Of a DNA stretch of 64,000 bases, positions 42,324 to 52,667 are shown piece after piece. The notes below the pieces were generated by a model. It saw nothing but the letters and a program-made list of their open reading frames with translations, was not told where the DNA came from and searched no databases. The translations under genes and the position numbers were made by a program. The number at the start of each line of letters is the position of its first letter. The first letter of the stretch is position 1. Origin of the DNA: Tritrichomonas musculus (lineage: Eukaryota; Parabasalia; Tritrichomonadida; Tritrichomonadidae); the NCBI GenBank assembly GCA_039105265.1, contig JAPFFF010000001.1, forward strand, positions 1,674,001 to 1,738,000. Reading direction: 5' to 3'.

Positions 42324-45152
42324 ATGGCCTCGAACGAGCCTGTCCAACTTGAAAATTACCAAAAAATATCGGATATTAGCTCAGAGAAATACGTAACAAT
42401 CGTCCAAAGCAAAGAAAACCAAGAAGATAAAAATTATCTTCAACTTATTTCAAATACTCAGCATGAATCAAAAGATGACGAGCTAGCTTTTTTATTAAAA
42501 ATCACTGAAATCTCAAAGCACCCTGGCCTCTTACATATTATCAATTACAGTCTTCATGATTATTCAGATAATCCAAATCCAACAATTTTCGCTGATTTTA
42601 TGGAAAAAGGATCATTACACGACATAATTGAATCCTCCTCAGGCATTCCCAAAAGTTTTACTCCCACCAAAAAATACATTAATTTACTCGGCATATCGAA
42701 AGCCATGTACCATCTTTATTTCAATTTAATATGGCATGGAGACCTTAAATTAAGCACCATATTCCTCGATGATGACTTTTATCCACACGTATGCGGCTAC
42801 GAATTGACCCAAAACTCAAGTCCAATTCTCGATTACGAAAAGACGATAGAAAAGCAGTCAAATGATGTTACCTCATTTTTCTTACTAGCGTACAGTTTGA
42901 TCACTGGCACCAAATGCACCAAAGAAAGGGAAGAGGAAGAGGTTGAGCCAGATATGACTAAAATACGATCAGAAAAGCTTCAAAATTTCATTCAAAACGG
43001 TTTGACCAAAAATAACTATGATGAAACCGTTTTTTCACAAATTTTCAATGAACTGCTTGAGTACCGAGATGAATTTGAAAGCGAGCTTGGCACAATCGAT
43101 GAAAATGAAGTGACCAAATATCTTGAAACGATCAAAAATTACAATTTAGACTATATCAAAAAAACCTCAGAAAAAGTTGATGACACATCAACTTTTTCAG
43201 AACTTATGAGTGGCAAGATAAATTATTTTGGCTATGAAGAATCCGAAATAAACAAAGAAAAAGCTTCTGAATGTTTCAAGAAAGCAGCCGATGAAGGGGA
43301 CGTTTATGCAATGGGATACTACGCAATCATGCTTGAAGAAGGCGACGGCGTTGACATGAACAAAGAAAAAGCCGCTGAATATTACATGAAGGCTGCCGAC
43401 CGGGGTGACACTGTCTCAATGTTCAAGTATGGCCTGATGCTTTATGAAGGCGATGGCGTTGAAAAAGACAAAGCGAAATCGGCAGAATACTTCAAGAAGG
43501 CGGCAGACGCAGGCGACAGTGGAGCGATGTTCAATTACGGCCTGATGCTTTCACTAGGCGATGGTGTTCCAGAGAACAAGGAAGAAGCAGCAGAATACTA
43601 CAAGAAAGCCGCAGACAAAGGACGCGTTGAAGCTATGTTCAACTACGCCTGCATGCTTTCTCGAGGCGATGGAATCTATAAAGACAAGGAAGAAGCAGCA
43701 GAATACTACAAGAAAGCGGCAGACAAAGGACTCATTGAAGCCATGACAAGGTACGGATCAATGGTAGAGAGAGGTGATGGTGTTGAAATAAACATGAACG
43801 AAGTTGCGAGGTACTACAAGATGGCAGCTGATTTAGGCGACACACCTTCAATGTTCAGATACGGACTGATGCTTTTAGAAGGCAATGGAATTGAACCCAA
43901 TCATGAAGAAGCCGCAGAATACTTCAAAGAAGCAGCGGAAGCAGGTGACAGTGGTGCGATGTACAATTACGGCCTGATGCTTTCGAAAGGTGTTGGTGTT
44001 AAGAAGAACAAGGAAGAAGCAGCGAGGATGTACAAACTTGCAGCTGACAGAGGACGTGTTGAAGCGATGTACAATTACGGTTACATGCTTTACAAAGGAC
44101 GCGGCGTTGAAGAAGATAAAGAAAAGTCAGCGGAATACTTCAAGATGGCAGCTGACCGAGGCGTCGTTGAAGCCATCAAACATTATGCACTTGTACTTTC
44201 AGAAGGTGATGGCATTGAACCAAACAAGAAAGAAGCAGCGAAGTACTTCAAGATGGCAGCAGATAGAGGCGACAAGGATGCGATGATTCATCTTCTTTCA
44301 ATCTTAGGTGATGACTCGTCATGCGACCAAATAAGCCCAGAAGAAAAGAAGCGACTTTACAAGCAAGCAGCAGAAGAAGGAGATTCAAGATTCTTCATGA
44401 AATATGCTTTACTTGTCATTGACGAAGATCCGAAAGAAGCAGCGATTTATATCAAAAAGGCTGCTGATTCAGGTGACGTTGATGCGATGGTTTATTATGC
44501 CGAAATGCTTGAAGATAAAGAAGCGGCGTCCGAGTATTACATGAAGGCAGCGGATGGAGGAGACGTTTATTGCATGTTCAAGTATGGCCTGATGCTTTAT
44601 GAAGGCGATGGAATTGAAGAAGACAAAGCGAAATCAGCAGAATACTTCAAGAAGGCAGCTGATGCAGGAGACAGTGGAGCGATGTTCAATTACGGCCTGA
44701 TGCTTTCACTTGGAGACGGAGTTCCAGAGAACAAAGCAGCAGCGGCAGAATACTACAAGAAAGCAGCAGACAAAGGACGCGTTGAAGCGATGTTCAACTA
44801 CGGCTGGATGCTTTCTCGAGGCGATGGAATTGGAGTGAACAGGCGCGAAGCCGCGAAGTACTTCAAGAAGGCTGCAGACGAGGGCCTTGTTGAGGCGATG
44901 ACGCAGTATGGAATCCTTCTGTCTACCGGAGAAGGAATCAGCATGAACAAGAAGGAGTCAGCGAAGTACTTCGAAATGGCAGCCGAGAAAGGTGACCCAG
45001 AAGGAATGACTTATTATGGCAGCGTCCTGTCACGCGGAGACGGAATTGCGACAGATAAGAGGGAGGCAGCAAGATACTTCAAAATGGCCGCAGACAAAGG
45101 ACGCGATGAAGCAAATGACTACTACGAACTCGTTACAAAAGAGATAACTTGA
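42324..45152 (+). CDS. Pseudokinase-Sel1 repeat protein
   Basis: 942 codons, unbroken. Residues 1-290 are a degenerate kinase-like domain (WHGDLKLSTIFLDDDFYPHV in place of the HRD loop; CGYEL in place of DFG), homologous to the N-terminus of the peroxiredoxin fusion at 40200. Residues about 310-940 hold 18 Sel1-like repeats of about 36 residues (pattern AAEYYKKAADKGRVEAMFNY-G-ML-GDG). Sel1 solenoids bind proteins and act as adaptors. The repeat half is strongly G+C-richer than its surroundings and its units are very alike, favouring unequal exchange. It is the only full-length copy here; pieces of its 3' half recur at 52787, 54536 and 62967. The start follows an initiator-like TCATCTTG. Confidence 0.85.
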   Translation: MASNEPVQLENYQKISDISSEKYVTIVQSKENQEDKNYLQLISNTQHESKDDELAFLLKITEISKHPGLLHIINYSLHDYSDNPNPTIFADFMEKGSLHDIIESSSGIPKSFTPTKKYINLLGISKAMYHLYFNLIWHGDLKLSTIFLDDDFYPHVCGYELTQNSSPILDYEKTIEKQSNDVTSFFLLAYSLITGTKCTKEREEEEVEPDMTKIRSEKLQNFIQNGLTKNNYDETVFSQIFNELLEYRDEFESELGTIDENEVTKYLETIKNYNLDYIKKTSEKVDDTSTFSELMSGKINYFGYEESEINKEKASECFKKAADEGDVYAMGYYAIMLEEGDGVDMNKEKAAEYYMKAADRGDTVSMFKYGLMLYEGDGVEKDKAKSAEYFKKAADAGDSGAMFNYGLMLSLGDGVPENKEEAAEYYKKAADKGRVEAMFNYACMLSRGDGIYKDKEEAAEYYKKAADKGLIEAMTRYGSMVERGDGVEINMNEVARYYKMAADLGDTPSMFRYGLMLLEGNGIEPNHEEAAEYFKEAAEAGDSGAMYNYGLMLSKGVGVKKNKEEAARMYKLAADRGRVEAMYNYGYMLYKGRGVEEDKEKSAEYFKMAADRGVVEAIKHYALVLSEGDGIEPNKKEAAKYFKMAADRGDKDAMIHLLSILGDDSSCDQISPEEKKRLYKQAAEEGDSRFFMKYALLVIDEDPKEAAIYIKKAADSGDVDAMVYYAEMLEDKEAASEYYMKAADGGDVYCMFKYGLMLYEGDGIEEDKAKSAEYFKKAADAGDSGAMFNYGLMLSLGDGVPENKAAAAEYYKKAADKGRVEAMFNYGWMLSRGDGIGVNRREAAKYFKKAADEGLVEAMTQYGILLSTGEGISMNKKESAKYFEMAAEKGDPEGMTYYGSVLSRGDGIATDKREAARYFKMAADKGRDEANDYYELVTKEIT

Positions 45153-45911
45153 TCACTTAATATTCTTCTTATTCTTCCTTTTTCTTTTTACTTTCTCATG
45201 TTTTGACCAAAATTTACTAAATTTTTTTTTTTTTTTTACTTATTTGTTTTGTTTTATTTTTCTTTTAAATTAGAGTTTTAATATTTTTTTTTTTTTTTAA
45301 TTATTTAAAGCAATGACATCTCAACATGTGATCTAAGCTTGATCAAAGTAGAGATGAACAGTAGCTTGATGTTCTCAAATTTCAGATCGTTTAAATTCAC
45401 CGAAGATCCTCATGGAATGGTTAAAAATCATCTGCATAATTTTATAATCGATGACATTCAAATTGAAAGACTCCATGCTTTCTTATAGACCATTTTTATT
45501 ATTTTATTTTTCATACAACTATTTTCTATTAATTATTTAAAAAGATTTTTAAAAAGTTCAAAAATAAAATAATTTTGATTAAATAAAATAAGATATGGTG
45601 AAATATAGGTCAATATATTTGATAAAAAATTTTAGAAAATATTTTCTAAAAAGCAAACCAAAAAAACAGTATTCTAACTCATATTTAAATCTAGTAGCAA
45701 TTTATATCGAATTTTAATATGGTTTCATCAACAATTTTAATGAAATTTTCACGAAATCTTAAATGAAGTTTTCAATAATAATTCATTTGGTTTCAAAAAT
45801 CATTTCACGTCATTTCAACTATCTAATAATGAAATTCAACAAATAATATAATGGAATTCTATTCAAATTTCCATGAAATTCCAATTTTATATGAATATAA
45901 TTTCCAACAAT
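45153..45911 (+). other. 3' flank and satellite leader, unit also found at 55856 and 63408
   Basis: After the Sel1 stop comes a flank with TTCTTCTTATTCTTCC and T-runs, then a conserved block including the 44-codon ORF at 45354, then a leader (about 45536-45911). The flank recurs at 55856-56240 and 63408-63790. The leader recurs at about 59092-59456, 60056-60417 and 63784-64000. No other gene is seen. Confidence 0.7.
45354..45488 (+). CDS. Conserved 44-residue ORF, copy 1
   Basis: MNSSLMFSNFRSFKFTEDPH, continuing GMVKNHLHNFIIDDIQIERL and a stop. The same frame is kept in two other copies (56043, 63602) although bases differ between copies, mostly by conservative codon changes (T/I, I/M). It could be a real small gene, the tail of a longer lost gene, or part of a 3' untranslated region. 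No family is recognised. Confidence 0.3.
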   Translation: MNSSLMFSNFRSFKFTEDPHGMVKNHLHNFIIDDIQIERLHAFL

Positions 45912-46211
45912 TTTAAATTACATTTCAACAAGTATTTTATTACATTTCAACAAATATTTTATCTAATTTCAACAAATATTTTATGCAATTTCAACAAATA
46001 TTTTATGGAATTTCAACAAATATTTTATAGAATTTCAACAAATATTTTATCTAATTTCAACAAATATTTTATTACATTTCAACAAATATTTTATAGAATT
46101 TCAACAAATATTTTATGCAATTTCAACAAATATTTTATAGAATTTCAACAAATATTTTATCTAATTTCAACAAATATTTTATGCAATTTCAACAAATTTT
46201 TTATTACATTT
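45912..46211 (+). repeat. 22-bp satellite array A1
   Basis: Tandem units AATTTCAACAAATATTTTAT plus two variable bases (CT, GC, AG, GG, TA). The first bases of each unit alternate between a few variants. The array is cut at 46211 by the composite transposon and resumes at 50272. The open frames through it are repeat translations (FNKYFIEFQQIFYLISTNIL), not genes. Confidence 0.9.
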
Positions 46212-47172
46212 AGAACATAGGAAACTCTCATAATCTTTTGAAATTAATATATAATAAAGTATATCATATTATAAGAATATTTTAATAGAAAACATTTTCC
46301 TAATTTTGCGTATATACTGAGATATGATCAAAGAAAGTTGCCAAAATTGAGAGGAATTTCTATTCAAATGTAGTATAATTTTGTAATTGATTTTTCTCGA
46401 AAATTTGGCGGACGATTTTTCTAAAAATTTAATATAATATATAATGCAATGTATACTACTATTTAAGATAAATGTAATATACCGGTCATTCGTTGGCTCT
46501 GTCCTGGAATCGTTTTTTCCAAAAAAAATCGTAAAATCGGCTAAAAATAGTGTAAATCGCTTTATCTCGGGATATATACTTATAATGCGCAATTTTTTTG
46601 CTTAATCGTGTTTTTAACATCATAATAAGACAAATAACCAATTTTTGGGTAAAAATATTGAATTTTGGCCGATATTGTTAGTAACGAGTTTTTTTGTATT
46701 TTTATCTTAATATAAAAAATCTCATTCTTCACGGATAGGACTTTTTGGTTATTACTCTATATACAATAAACATACAATCCTATAATTTTATAATCATATA
46801 CAATACAGTAATGCAATTATTGTTATACTGATTATGTAGGTACAACTATTTTTTTTTCTGACATTTAATGCAAAAATACAGAAATCAAATTTTTGAAATA
46901 TATTTTATTAATAACTCGATGCAAAGCGAAGCTAATAAAAATATAACAATTGATATATATTAAGATGCTTGCAATATATATTCTTATAATACCATAAATT
47001 TTGAAACATTTTTACATTTACGTCTGGAGACTCGTTATGAAAATCACAACTTTTTGAAAGACTCTCCGCCGCGATTTCGCTTAAAATCTGAAATCATCAA
47101 TAACTATCTATGGTGAGTATATATTATTAATTTCGAAGCATATCGACATATCTCGAGAGTTTCCTATGTTCT
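46212..47172 (+). repeat. 961-bp terminal unit, left copy
   Basis: Bounded by the inverted 18-mer AGAACATAGGAAACTCTC. It contains a 107-codon minus-strand frame (46269-46592) identical in the other copy, without known similarity. Identity of the two copies proves only recent duplication, not coding function. Confidence 0.85.
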
Positions 47173-47252
47173 ATATTTTTTTAAAATTTTTGACATGTCA
47201 TAAAATATTCAAATATTTCTATATATAAAAAGTGAAATGAAAAAATTATCTT

Positions 47253-49229
47253 TTATTCAGAATCATCATCATTAACCAAGTTATTCAACTGCTCATCAGC
47301 ATTCCAAAATATCATGTTGTTCAAACCAGCTGTTTTTATCATGCCCGTTGATTTGGTAGAAATTGAACGTCGATTTTTTTCATAAAAATTCCCCAAAATC
47401 CCACTTAACTCTTGAAATGGCATTTTTCTTGGCTTTGGATCGATTAACTTCAATAATGGCATTTTTCTTACAATTTGAACATTCTTCCAAAGGTACAATG
47501 CTTGCCGAAGATAGTAAATTATTGGACGTTCTTCAACTGGAGTGTTGTCAAAAATTTTCTTCCCACTGTCACTTCGTGATTCTGGAACTTTTTCTTCAAT
47601 AGGCATGTTCTTGTACAATTCGTGCTCCAATAGAATGTATTTCATTGATTTCTGGAAATTCACGTGGCTGTCATCTTTTTTATTATGTCTCCGAACATTT
47701 GCAAAATTGTGTTCTTGGTAGTGTGAACTGCATGCGCCTGTATCAATGGCTTCTTCAGTGATTATTTGAGATGCAATTCCAATTGCAGTAAATATGTATT
47801 GTTTACACCAATTATCTGTGAAACATCTCATTTTCTTATAGGTATTGGGCTGCACACGATAGATTTTTAAGTTGTGTTCAATGACATATTGTTGCATAAG
47901 ATAATAAATCAATACAATACTTGCACCAAGTAAAAGATAGTCAATAGTCTCTTGCCGACTTAGTGAATTCCTGAATAGTGCCTCTAGTAAGAGTGTAGAA
48001 GGAAGCATTGATAAAAGTAAATAAAAGTCTTCGTCATCAATTATTTTTTGAATTGTTTGTAAAGTAAACAATTTTTTTGGGAGGTCATCTTCCATTTTAC
48101 GTCCTTTGTTGTTATCCAATAAGTAAGGAGCAATTCCAATAGTTTTTAAATCTTCTGCAGACCGTGTTTCATAAGAATCATATGGAGAAACTAGGAATTC
48201 TTCAAGAGAGGATTTTCTGTAACGATCTCTTTTTGTCAGGTGCAATGGATCTGAAAAATGAATTAATACTGCAAATATTTTAATTATACCAACAGCACCA
48301 AGACTTAGGAATCTTTCGAAGTTACCAATAATTTTGTCGATGAATATATTTGCATATATGCTATAAGTGTTGTCACCATCAGTGCCTAATCCGATAATAC
48401 TTATGTTTTTTGGCATGAGTGATATGATCGATTCAATTTTTTCGCGTAACTCTTGTGTTGCCTTACCTGACGTCGACGGAATACATGCAATTGGAAACTG
48501 TTTAAATTCTGGATTTAATGGTGCAAATGTCATACCGAATTCTGCTTGTATCACTGAGTTATAATTTAATTTAATAAATTCTAAAAATTCGTTGTCATCA
48601 TTAATAAATGTTTCTGCTAATTCTGGATCGATCTCTTTGAGATTTAGCACGCCATCAATCCTACCATTTTTGTTTACTTTGACATACGGTGTAACATATG
48701 CAGCATCAACCATGATAACTCCTTTTCCAGTAAAATTATTTGGTAAAAACCTTGACATGATATTCAAAATATTTTGTATATCGCCATTAAAAATGTCGTC
48801 ATGTATTCCTAAATTAGCGAGAGCTTGCTTTCTATATGTTGAAGCAGTTTTATATGTTGGAAACAATAAATTGGTATTTAAAATATTGAAGTAATGTGGA
48901 CTCATCATGCTTAACAGTGCAAAGAATTCGTGAAGTCCATCATAACGTCTTCCTTGAGGAAATTTTGTTATATTATCCCATGTAGCGCCGATGAATCTTA
49001 ATACTATTGGACTAATATTAATCGTTTTTTGTTTGTCTTCTGGTATATTCAATTTAATTTTCTGTAAGTCTGCTATTTGTCTTTTTAGCCTTGTATTCTC
49101 CAAAATTAACCTTTCATTTTCACCTTGTAATCTTTGATTGTCTTCTAAGAGCTTTTCGTAAGTTTGCTGAGATCTTGCTTTTGCTCCTGTTTCGGGAGTA
49201 AACCATGATGGATTTCGCTTAGGCGCCAT
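47253..49229 (-). CDS. P-element/THAP9-like transposase
   Basis: 658 codons, intact. The N-terminus is basic (MAPKRNPSWF) followed by a leucine-zipper-like coiled coil (about 25-60, NQRLQGENERLILENTRLKR). The RNase H-like core shows VIMVDAAYVTP (first Asp), IIGLGTDGDNTYS (second Asp) and FSDPLHLTKRDRYR, which resembles the DxxHxxKxxRN motif of P/THAP9 transposases; an acidic helical insertion follows. The end has HNFANVRRHNKK. No THAP zinc finger is visible. It would cut and paste the surrounding element. Kolobok-type transposases share parts of this pattern, so the superfamily is probable, not certain; the 7-8 bp target duplication favours P over the TTAA of Kolobok. Confidence 0.7.
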   Translation of the reverse strand: MAPKRNPSWFTPETGAKARSQQTYEKLLEDNQRLQGENERLILENTRLKRQIADLQKIKLNIPEDKQKTINISPIVLRFIGATWDNITKFPQGRRYDGLHEFFALLSMMSPHYFNILNTNLLFPTYKTASTYRKQALANLGIHDDIFNGDIQNILNIMSRFLPNNFTGKGVIMVDAAYVTPYVKVNKNGRIDGVLNLKEIDPELAETFINDDNEFLEFIKLNYNSVIQAEFGMTFAPLNPEFKQFPIACIPSTSGKATQELREKIESIISLMPKNISIIGLGTDGDNTYSIYANIFIDKIIGNFERFLSLGAVGIIKIFAVLIHFSDPLHLTKRDRYRKSSLEEFLVSPYDSYETRSAEDLKTIGIAPYLLDNNKGRKMEDDLPKKLFTLQTIQKIIDDEDFYLLLSMLPSTLLLEALFRNSLSRQETIDYLLLGASIVLIYYLMQQYVIEHNLKIYRVQPNTYKKMRCFTDNWCKQYIFTAIGIASQIITEEAIDTGACSSHYQEHNFANVRRHNKKDDSHVNFQKSMKYILLEHELYKNMPIEEKVPESRSDSGKKIFDNTPVEERPIIYYLRQALYLWKNVQIVRKMPLLKLIDPKPRKMPFQELSGILGNFYEKNRRSISTKSTGMIKTAGLNNMIFWNADEQLNNLVNDDDSE

Positions 49230-49310
49230 TAAAAAAAAAAGATTCTATATTGAAAATTTCAGAGGTTTTTAAATTTGAAAGGAAAAAAAAGCATGACCAC
49301 GAAAAATTAT

Positions 49311-50271
49311 AGAACATAGGAAACTCTCATAATCTTTTGAAATTAATATATAATAAAGTATATCATATTATAAGAATATTTTAATAGAAAACATTTTCCT
49401 AATTTTGCGTATATACTGAGATATGATCAAAGAAAGTTGCCAAAATTGAGAGGAATTTCTATTCAAATGTAGTATAATTTTGTAATTGATTTTTCTCGAA
49501 AATTTGGCGGACGATTTTTCTAAAAATTTAATATAATATATAATGCAATGTATACTACTATTTAAGATAAATGTAATATACCGGTCATTCGTTGGCTCTG
49601 TCCTGGAATCGTTTTTTCCAAAAAAAATCGTAAAATCGGCTAAAAATAGTGTAAATCGCTTTATCTCGGGATATATACTTATAATGCGCAATTTTTTTGC
49701 TTAATCGTGTTTTTAACATCATAATAAGACAAATAACCAATTTTTGGGTAAAAATATTGAATTTTGGCCGATATTGTTAGTAACGAGTTTTTTTGTATTT
49801 TTATCTTAATATAAAAAATCTCATTCTTCACGGATAGGACTTTTTGGTTATTACTCTATATACAATAAACATACAATCCTATAATTTTATAATCATATAC
49901 AATACAGTAATGCAATTATTGTTATACTGATTATGTAGGTACAACTATTTTTTTTTCTGACATTTAATGCAAAAATACAGAAATCAAATTTTTGAAATAT
50001 ATTTTATTAATAACTCGATGCAAAGCGAAGCTAATAAAAATATAACAATTGATATATATTAAGATGCTTGCAATATATATTCTTATAATACCATAAATTT
50101 TGAAACATTTTTACATTTACGTCTGGAGACTCGTTATGAAAATCACAACTTTTTGAAAGACTTTCCGCCGCGATTTCGCTTAAAATCTGAAATCATCAAT
50201 AACTATCTATGGTGAGTATATATTATTAATTTCGAAGCATATCGACATATCTCGAGAGTTTCCTATGTTCT
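49311..50271 (+). repeat. 961-bp terminal unit, right copy
   Basis: Same orientation and length as 46212-47172, with one substitution noticed (GACTTTCCGCC for GACTCTCCGCC). It carries the same inverted 18-mer ends. Confidence 0.85.
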
Positions 50272-50963
50272 TACATTTCAACAAATATTTTTTAGAATTT
50301 CAACAAATATTTTATGGAATTTCAACAAATATTTTATGCAATTTCAACAAATATTTTATCTAATTTCAACAAATATTTTATGCAATTTCAACAAATATTT
50401 TATCTAATTTCAACAAATATTTTATAAAGTTTCATACAATGTTTTATCTAGTTCCATTCAAATTGCTTAACATCGTTCAAACAAGAATTTGATGACATTT
50501 AAGAGAATATTTTAATAAAATTTTGAGAAATATTTCATGACATTTCAACCAAAATTCATGGCATATCAAAATTATTTTTATGAAATATCATTTTATATTT
50601 TATCCAGTTCCATCAACCATCTCACCAAATTCCATCTTTTTTTTTTATCTGATTTCAACAAATATTTTATATAATTTCAACAAATATTTTATAGAATTTC
50701 AACAAATATTTTATGAAATTTCAACAAATATTTTATGACATTTCAACAAATTTTTTATTACATTTCAACAAATATTTTATGACATTTCAACAAATTTTTT
50801 ATATAATTTCAACAAATATTTTATGCAATTTCAACAAATATTTTATGGAATTTCAACAAATATTTTATGCAATTTCAACAAATATTTTATATAATTTCAA
50901 CAAATATTTTATATAATTTCAACAAATATTTTATAGAATTTCAACAAATATTTTATATAATTT
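50272..50963 (+). repeat. 22-bp satellite arrays A2 and A3 with a conserved spacer
   Basis: Arrays at about 50272-50425 and 50652-50963 are separated by a non-repetitive spacer (50426-50650: GTTTCATACAATGTTTTATC, TTAAGAGAATATTTTAATAA) that recurs at about 59697-59924 and 60661-60885. Array A2 continues A1 across the transposon. Confidence 0.85.
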
Positions 50964-51461
50964 TGATTGATTTTTATGGAATTTTGACATTTTCTTTAAA
51001 TAAAATTTCAAAGAATATCTTATGACATTTTTAATGCTTATTTATTACATTCTGACGACAATTTAATAAAATTACTAAATGCTTTTTATTATGTCTCATT
51101 CATTGCTTTATAAAATTTCAACCAAATCTAATGGAATTCATTTGAATGTTTACAAAATTTCTGCTTTTTTTTCATACCATTTCATCAAACATTTCATTAC
51201 ATTCGAAATAAATTTTTATCGAATTTCATCATTTTTTTTTTTTATTTAATTTCAACAATTAGTTTATGCGATTTCTTCTATTTTTTTTATGAAATTTTTT
51301 ATAAGTATTTTTATGAAATTTCGACAAACTTCTTTTGGCATTTCAAAAACATTTTCATGATGTTTTTATAATTTTTTAAATACCATTTGAATTGATGCTT
51401 ATTTAATTTCAAACAAATTTTTATGTAATTTCAACAAATTTTTCAATTTAGTTTGATTTAA
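50964..51461 (+). other. Spacer between satellite and kinase, also at 61150-61645
   Basis: About 500 bases of A+T-rich, non-coding sequence, highly similar to the spacer in front of the second kinase. It lies where the N-terminal LRR part of an LRR-coiled-coil-kinase gene would be expected. No promoter-like initiator next to an ATG is evident. Confidence 0.6.
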
Positions 51462-52667
51462 TATTTTTATAAAATTCAAAACAACAGTTCATCATCAACA
51501 CCACCAGTTAAGAATGAATCATCGAAAACCATTGAAGAACTTCAAGAAGAAATTTCAAAACAAAGGAAAGAATTTGAATCGCAGCTTGCAAACAAATCCA
51601 AAGAATTCGAGACACAGAAAAAAGAACTTGAGTCACAACTTGAAATCAAATCTAAAGAATTAGATGAAGAAAGAAGAAAACTTGAAGAAATGCAGACTCA
51701 GATTGAAAGAATGAAGGAAGCTCACACAGAAGAACTACGAAAACAGAAAGAAGAAAACAAAACGACTCCATCGAATTCATCGACTCCAGTGAACAAAGGA
51801 CTTGACATTCTCGACTCATCAAGTATCGACGATCTTGAAAAGATTGAAAAGATTGGTCGTGGAAGCAGTGGTGAAATATACAAAGTTTTCAAGAAAGAAA
51901 TCTATGCGTTGAAGATCATGGAAATTGAAGGGAAAAGTTATGACGAATTTCGACAGTTCATCAACGAATATGGCATCATGAACATTCTTGATCATCCGAA
52001 CATTCTGAAGACACATGGAATCTTTCTGAGCAACGAATCGACGCCTCCATCATTTCTCCTTGAATTCTGTCCAACGAATCTTGATAAAGCGATCAAAAAC
52101 AAACGAATGAAGAAAGAAGAAATTGTTTTCACGATCTACCAAATTGTTGAAGGGATGAAATACATTCATTATCAAAAAGTTATTCATCGTGATTTAAAAC
52201 CAACGAACATCTTAGTTGCATCCGATGGAACGATCAAAATCAGTGATTTTGGCATCTCGAAGTTGATGACCGCCGAAGAACAATCGATGACGAAAGGTCT
52301 TGGCACACAAAAATTCATGGCCCCAGAAATCATCAATGAAGAAGATTATGATTCAAAAGTTGATGTTTACTCATTTGGCGTTATCGTCTTCTTCATTCTT
52401 AGTGGTGGAGAAATGCCAACCATCAAAATTCGTGACATTTGCTTAGGAAAGAAAGCAGACATTCCATCTTCATTCACACGATTCGCTAAAGACTTAATCA
52501 ACGCATGCTGGGAATTCGATCCAAAAGAACGACCAAGTTTCAGCAAGATTTGTGAAGACATTGAACGAAACGAATTCAAACTTCTTGACTTAAACGACAC
52601 CGAAATGAAAGAAGTTCAATTGATGGTTAAGAAACTGAAAGAAAAAATTCCACCATATTCATCTTAA
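51462..52667 (+). CDS. Coiled-coil TKL-type protein kinase lacking its N-terminal part
   Basis: The frame is open from 51462; the first ATG is at 51690. Coiled coil about 51520-51760 (KTIEELQEEISKQRKEFESQ and on), linker, then a full kinase domain: IGRGSSGEIYKV, YALKIM lysine, HRDLKPTNILV, ISDFGISK, GTQKFMAPEII and DVYSFGVIVFFILSGGEMP. All catalytic residues are intact, so an active kinase is expected if expressed. It resembles the kinase half of the gene at 20214, whose N-terminal LRRs are absent here; satellite and spacer take their place. Either the 5' part was lost, or it lies in an exon beyond the satellite. The next gene piece (Sel1 tail, 52787) starts 120 bases downstream. Confidence 0.75.
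   Translation, partial: YFYKIQNNSSSSTPPVKNESSKTIEELQEEISKQRKEFESQLANKSKEFETQKKELESQLEIKSKELDEERRKLEEMQTQIERMKEAHTEELRKQKEENKTTPSNSSTPVNKGLDILDSSSIDDLEKIEKIGRGSSGEIYKVFKKEIYALKIMEIEGKSYDEFRQFINEYGIMNILDHPNILKTHGIFLSNESTPPSFLLEFCPTNLDKAIKNKRMKKEEIVFTIYQIVEGMKYIHYQKVIHRDLKPTNILVASDGTIKISDFGISKLMTAEEQSMTKGLGTQKFMAPEIINEEDYDSKVDVYSFGVIVFFILSGGEMPTIKIRDICLGKKADIPSSFTRFAKDLINACWEFDPKERPSFSKICEDIERNEFKLLDLNDTEMKEVQLMVKKLKEKIPPYSS

Larger units (their letters stand above)
46212..50271 (-). mobile_element. 4.06-kb DNA transposon with two 961-bp terminal units, P/THAP9-like
   Basis: Two directly repeated 961-bp units (46212-47172 and 49311-50271), differing at one position that I saw (47062/50162 region), bracket a 2.1-kb middle with the transposase gene. 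Each unit itself starts AGAACATAGGAAACTCTC and ends with its reverse complement, so the whole element also has that inverted repeat at its ends. It is inserted in the 22-bp satellite. TACATTT lies on both sides (46205-46211, 50272-50278), giving a 7-bp (possibly 8-bp) target duplication, in line with P superfamily elements. Very recent. Confidence 0.8.

Noticed and set aside
43561-44286. Alternative frames inside the Sel1 gene
   Set aside because: Arg/Lys/Thr-rich shadow frames created by the repetitive Sel1 codons.
45912-46211. Possible CRISPR-like array
   Set aside because: Units are contiguous with only two variable bases between them; there are no spacers, and the genome is eukaryotic.
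45873-46220. 115-codon frame and similar ones at 50713, 59347, 60311 and 60774
   Set aside because: Translations of the 22-bp satellite (22-residue period), not genes.
46269-46592. 107-codon frame in both 961-bp transposon units
   Set aside because: Identical in both because the units are near-identical; no recognisable domain, so not called as a gene.
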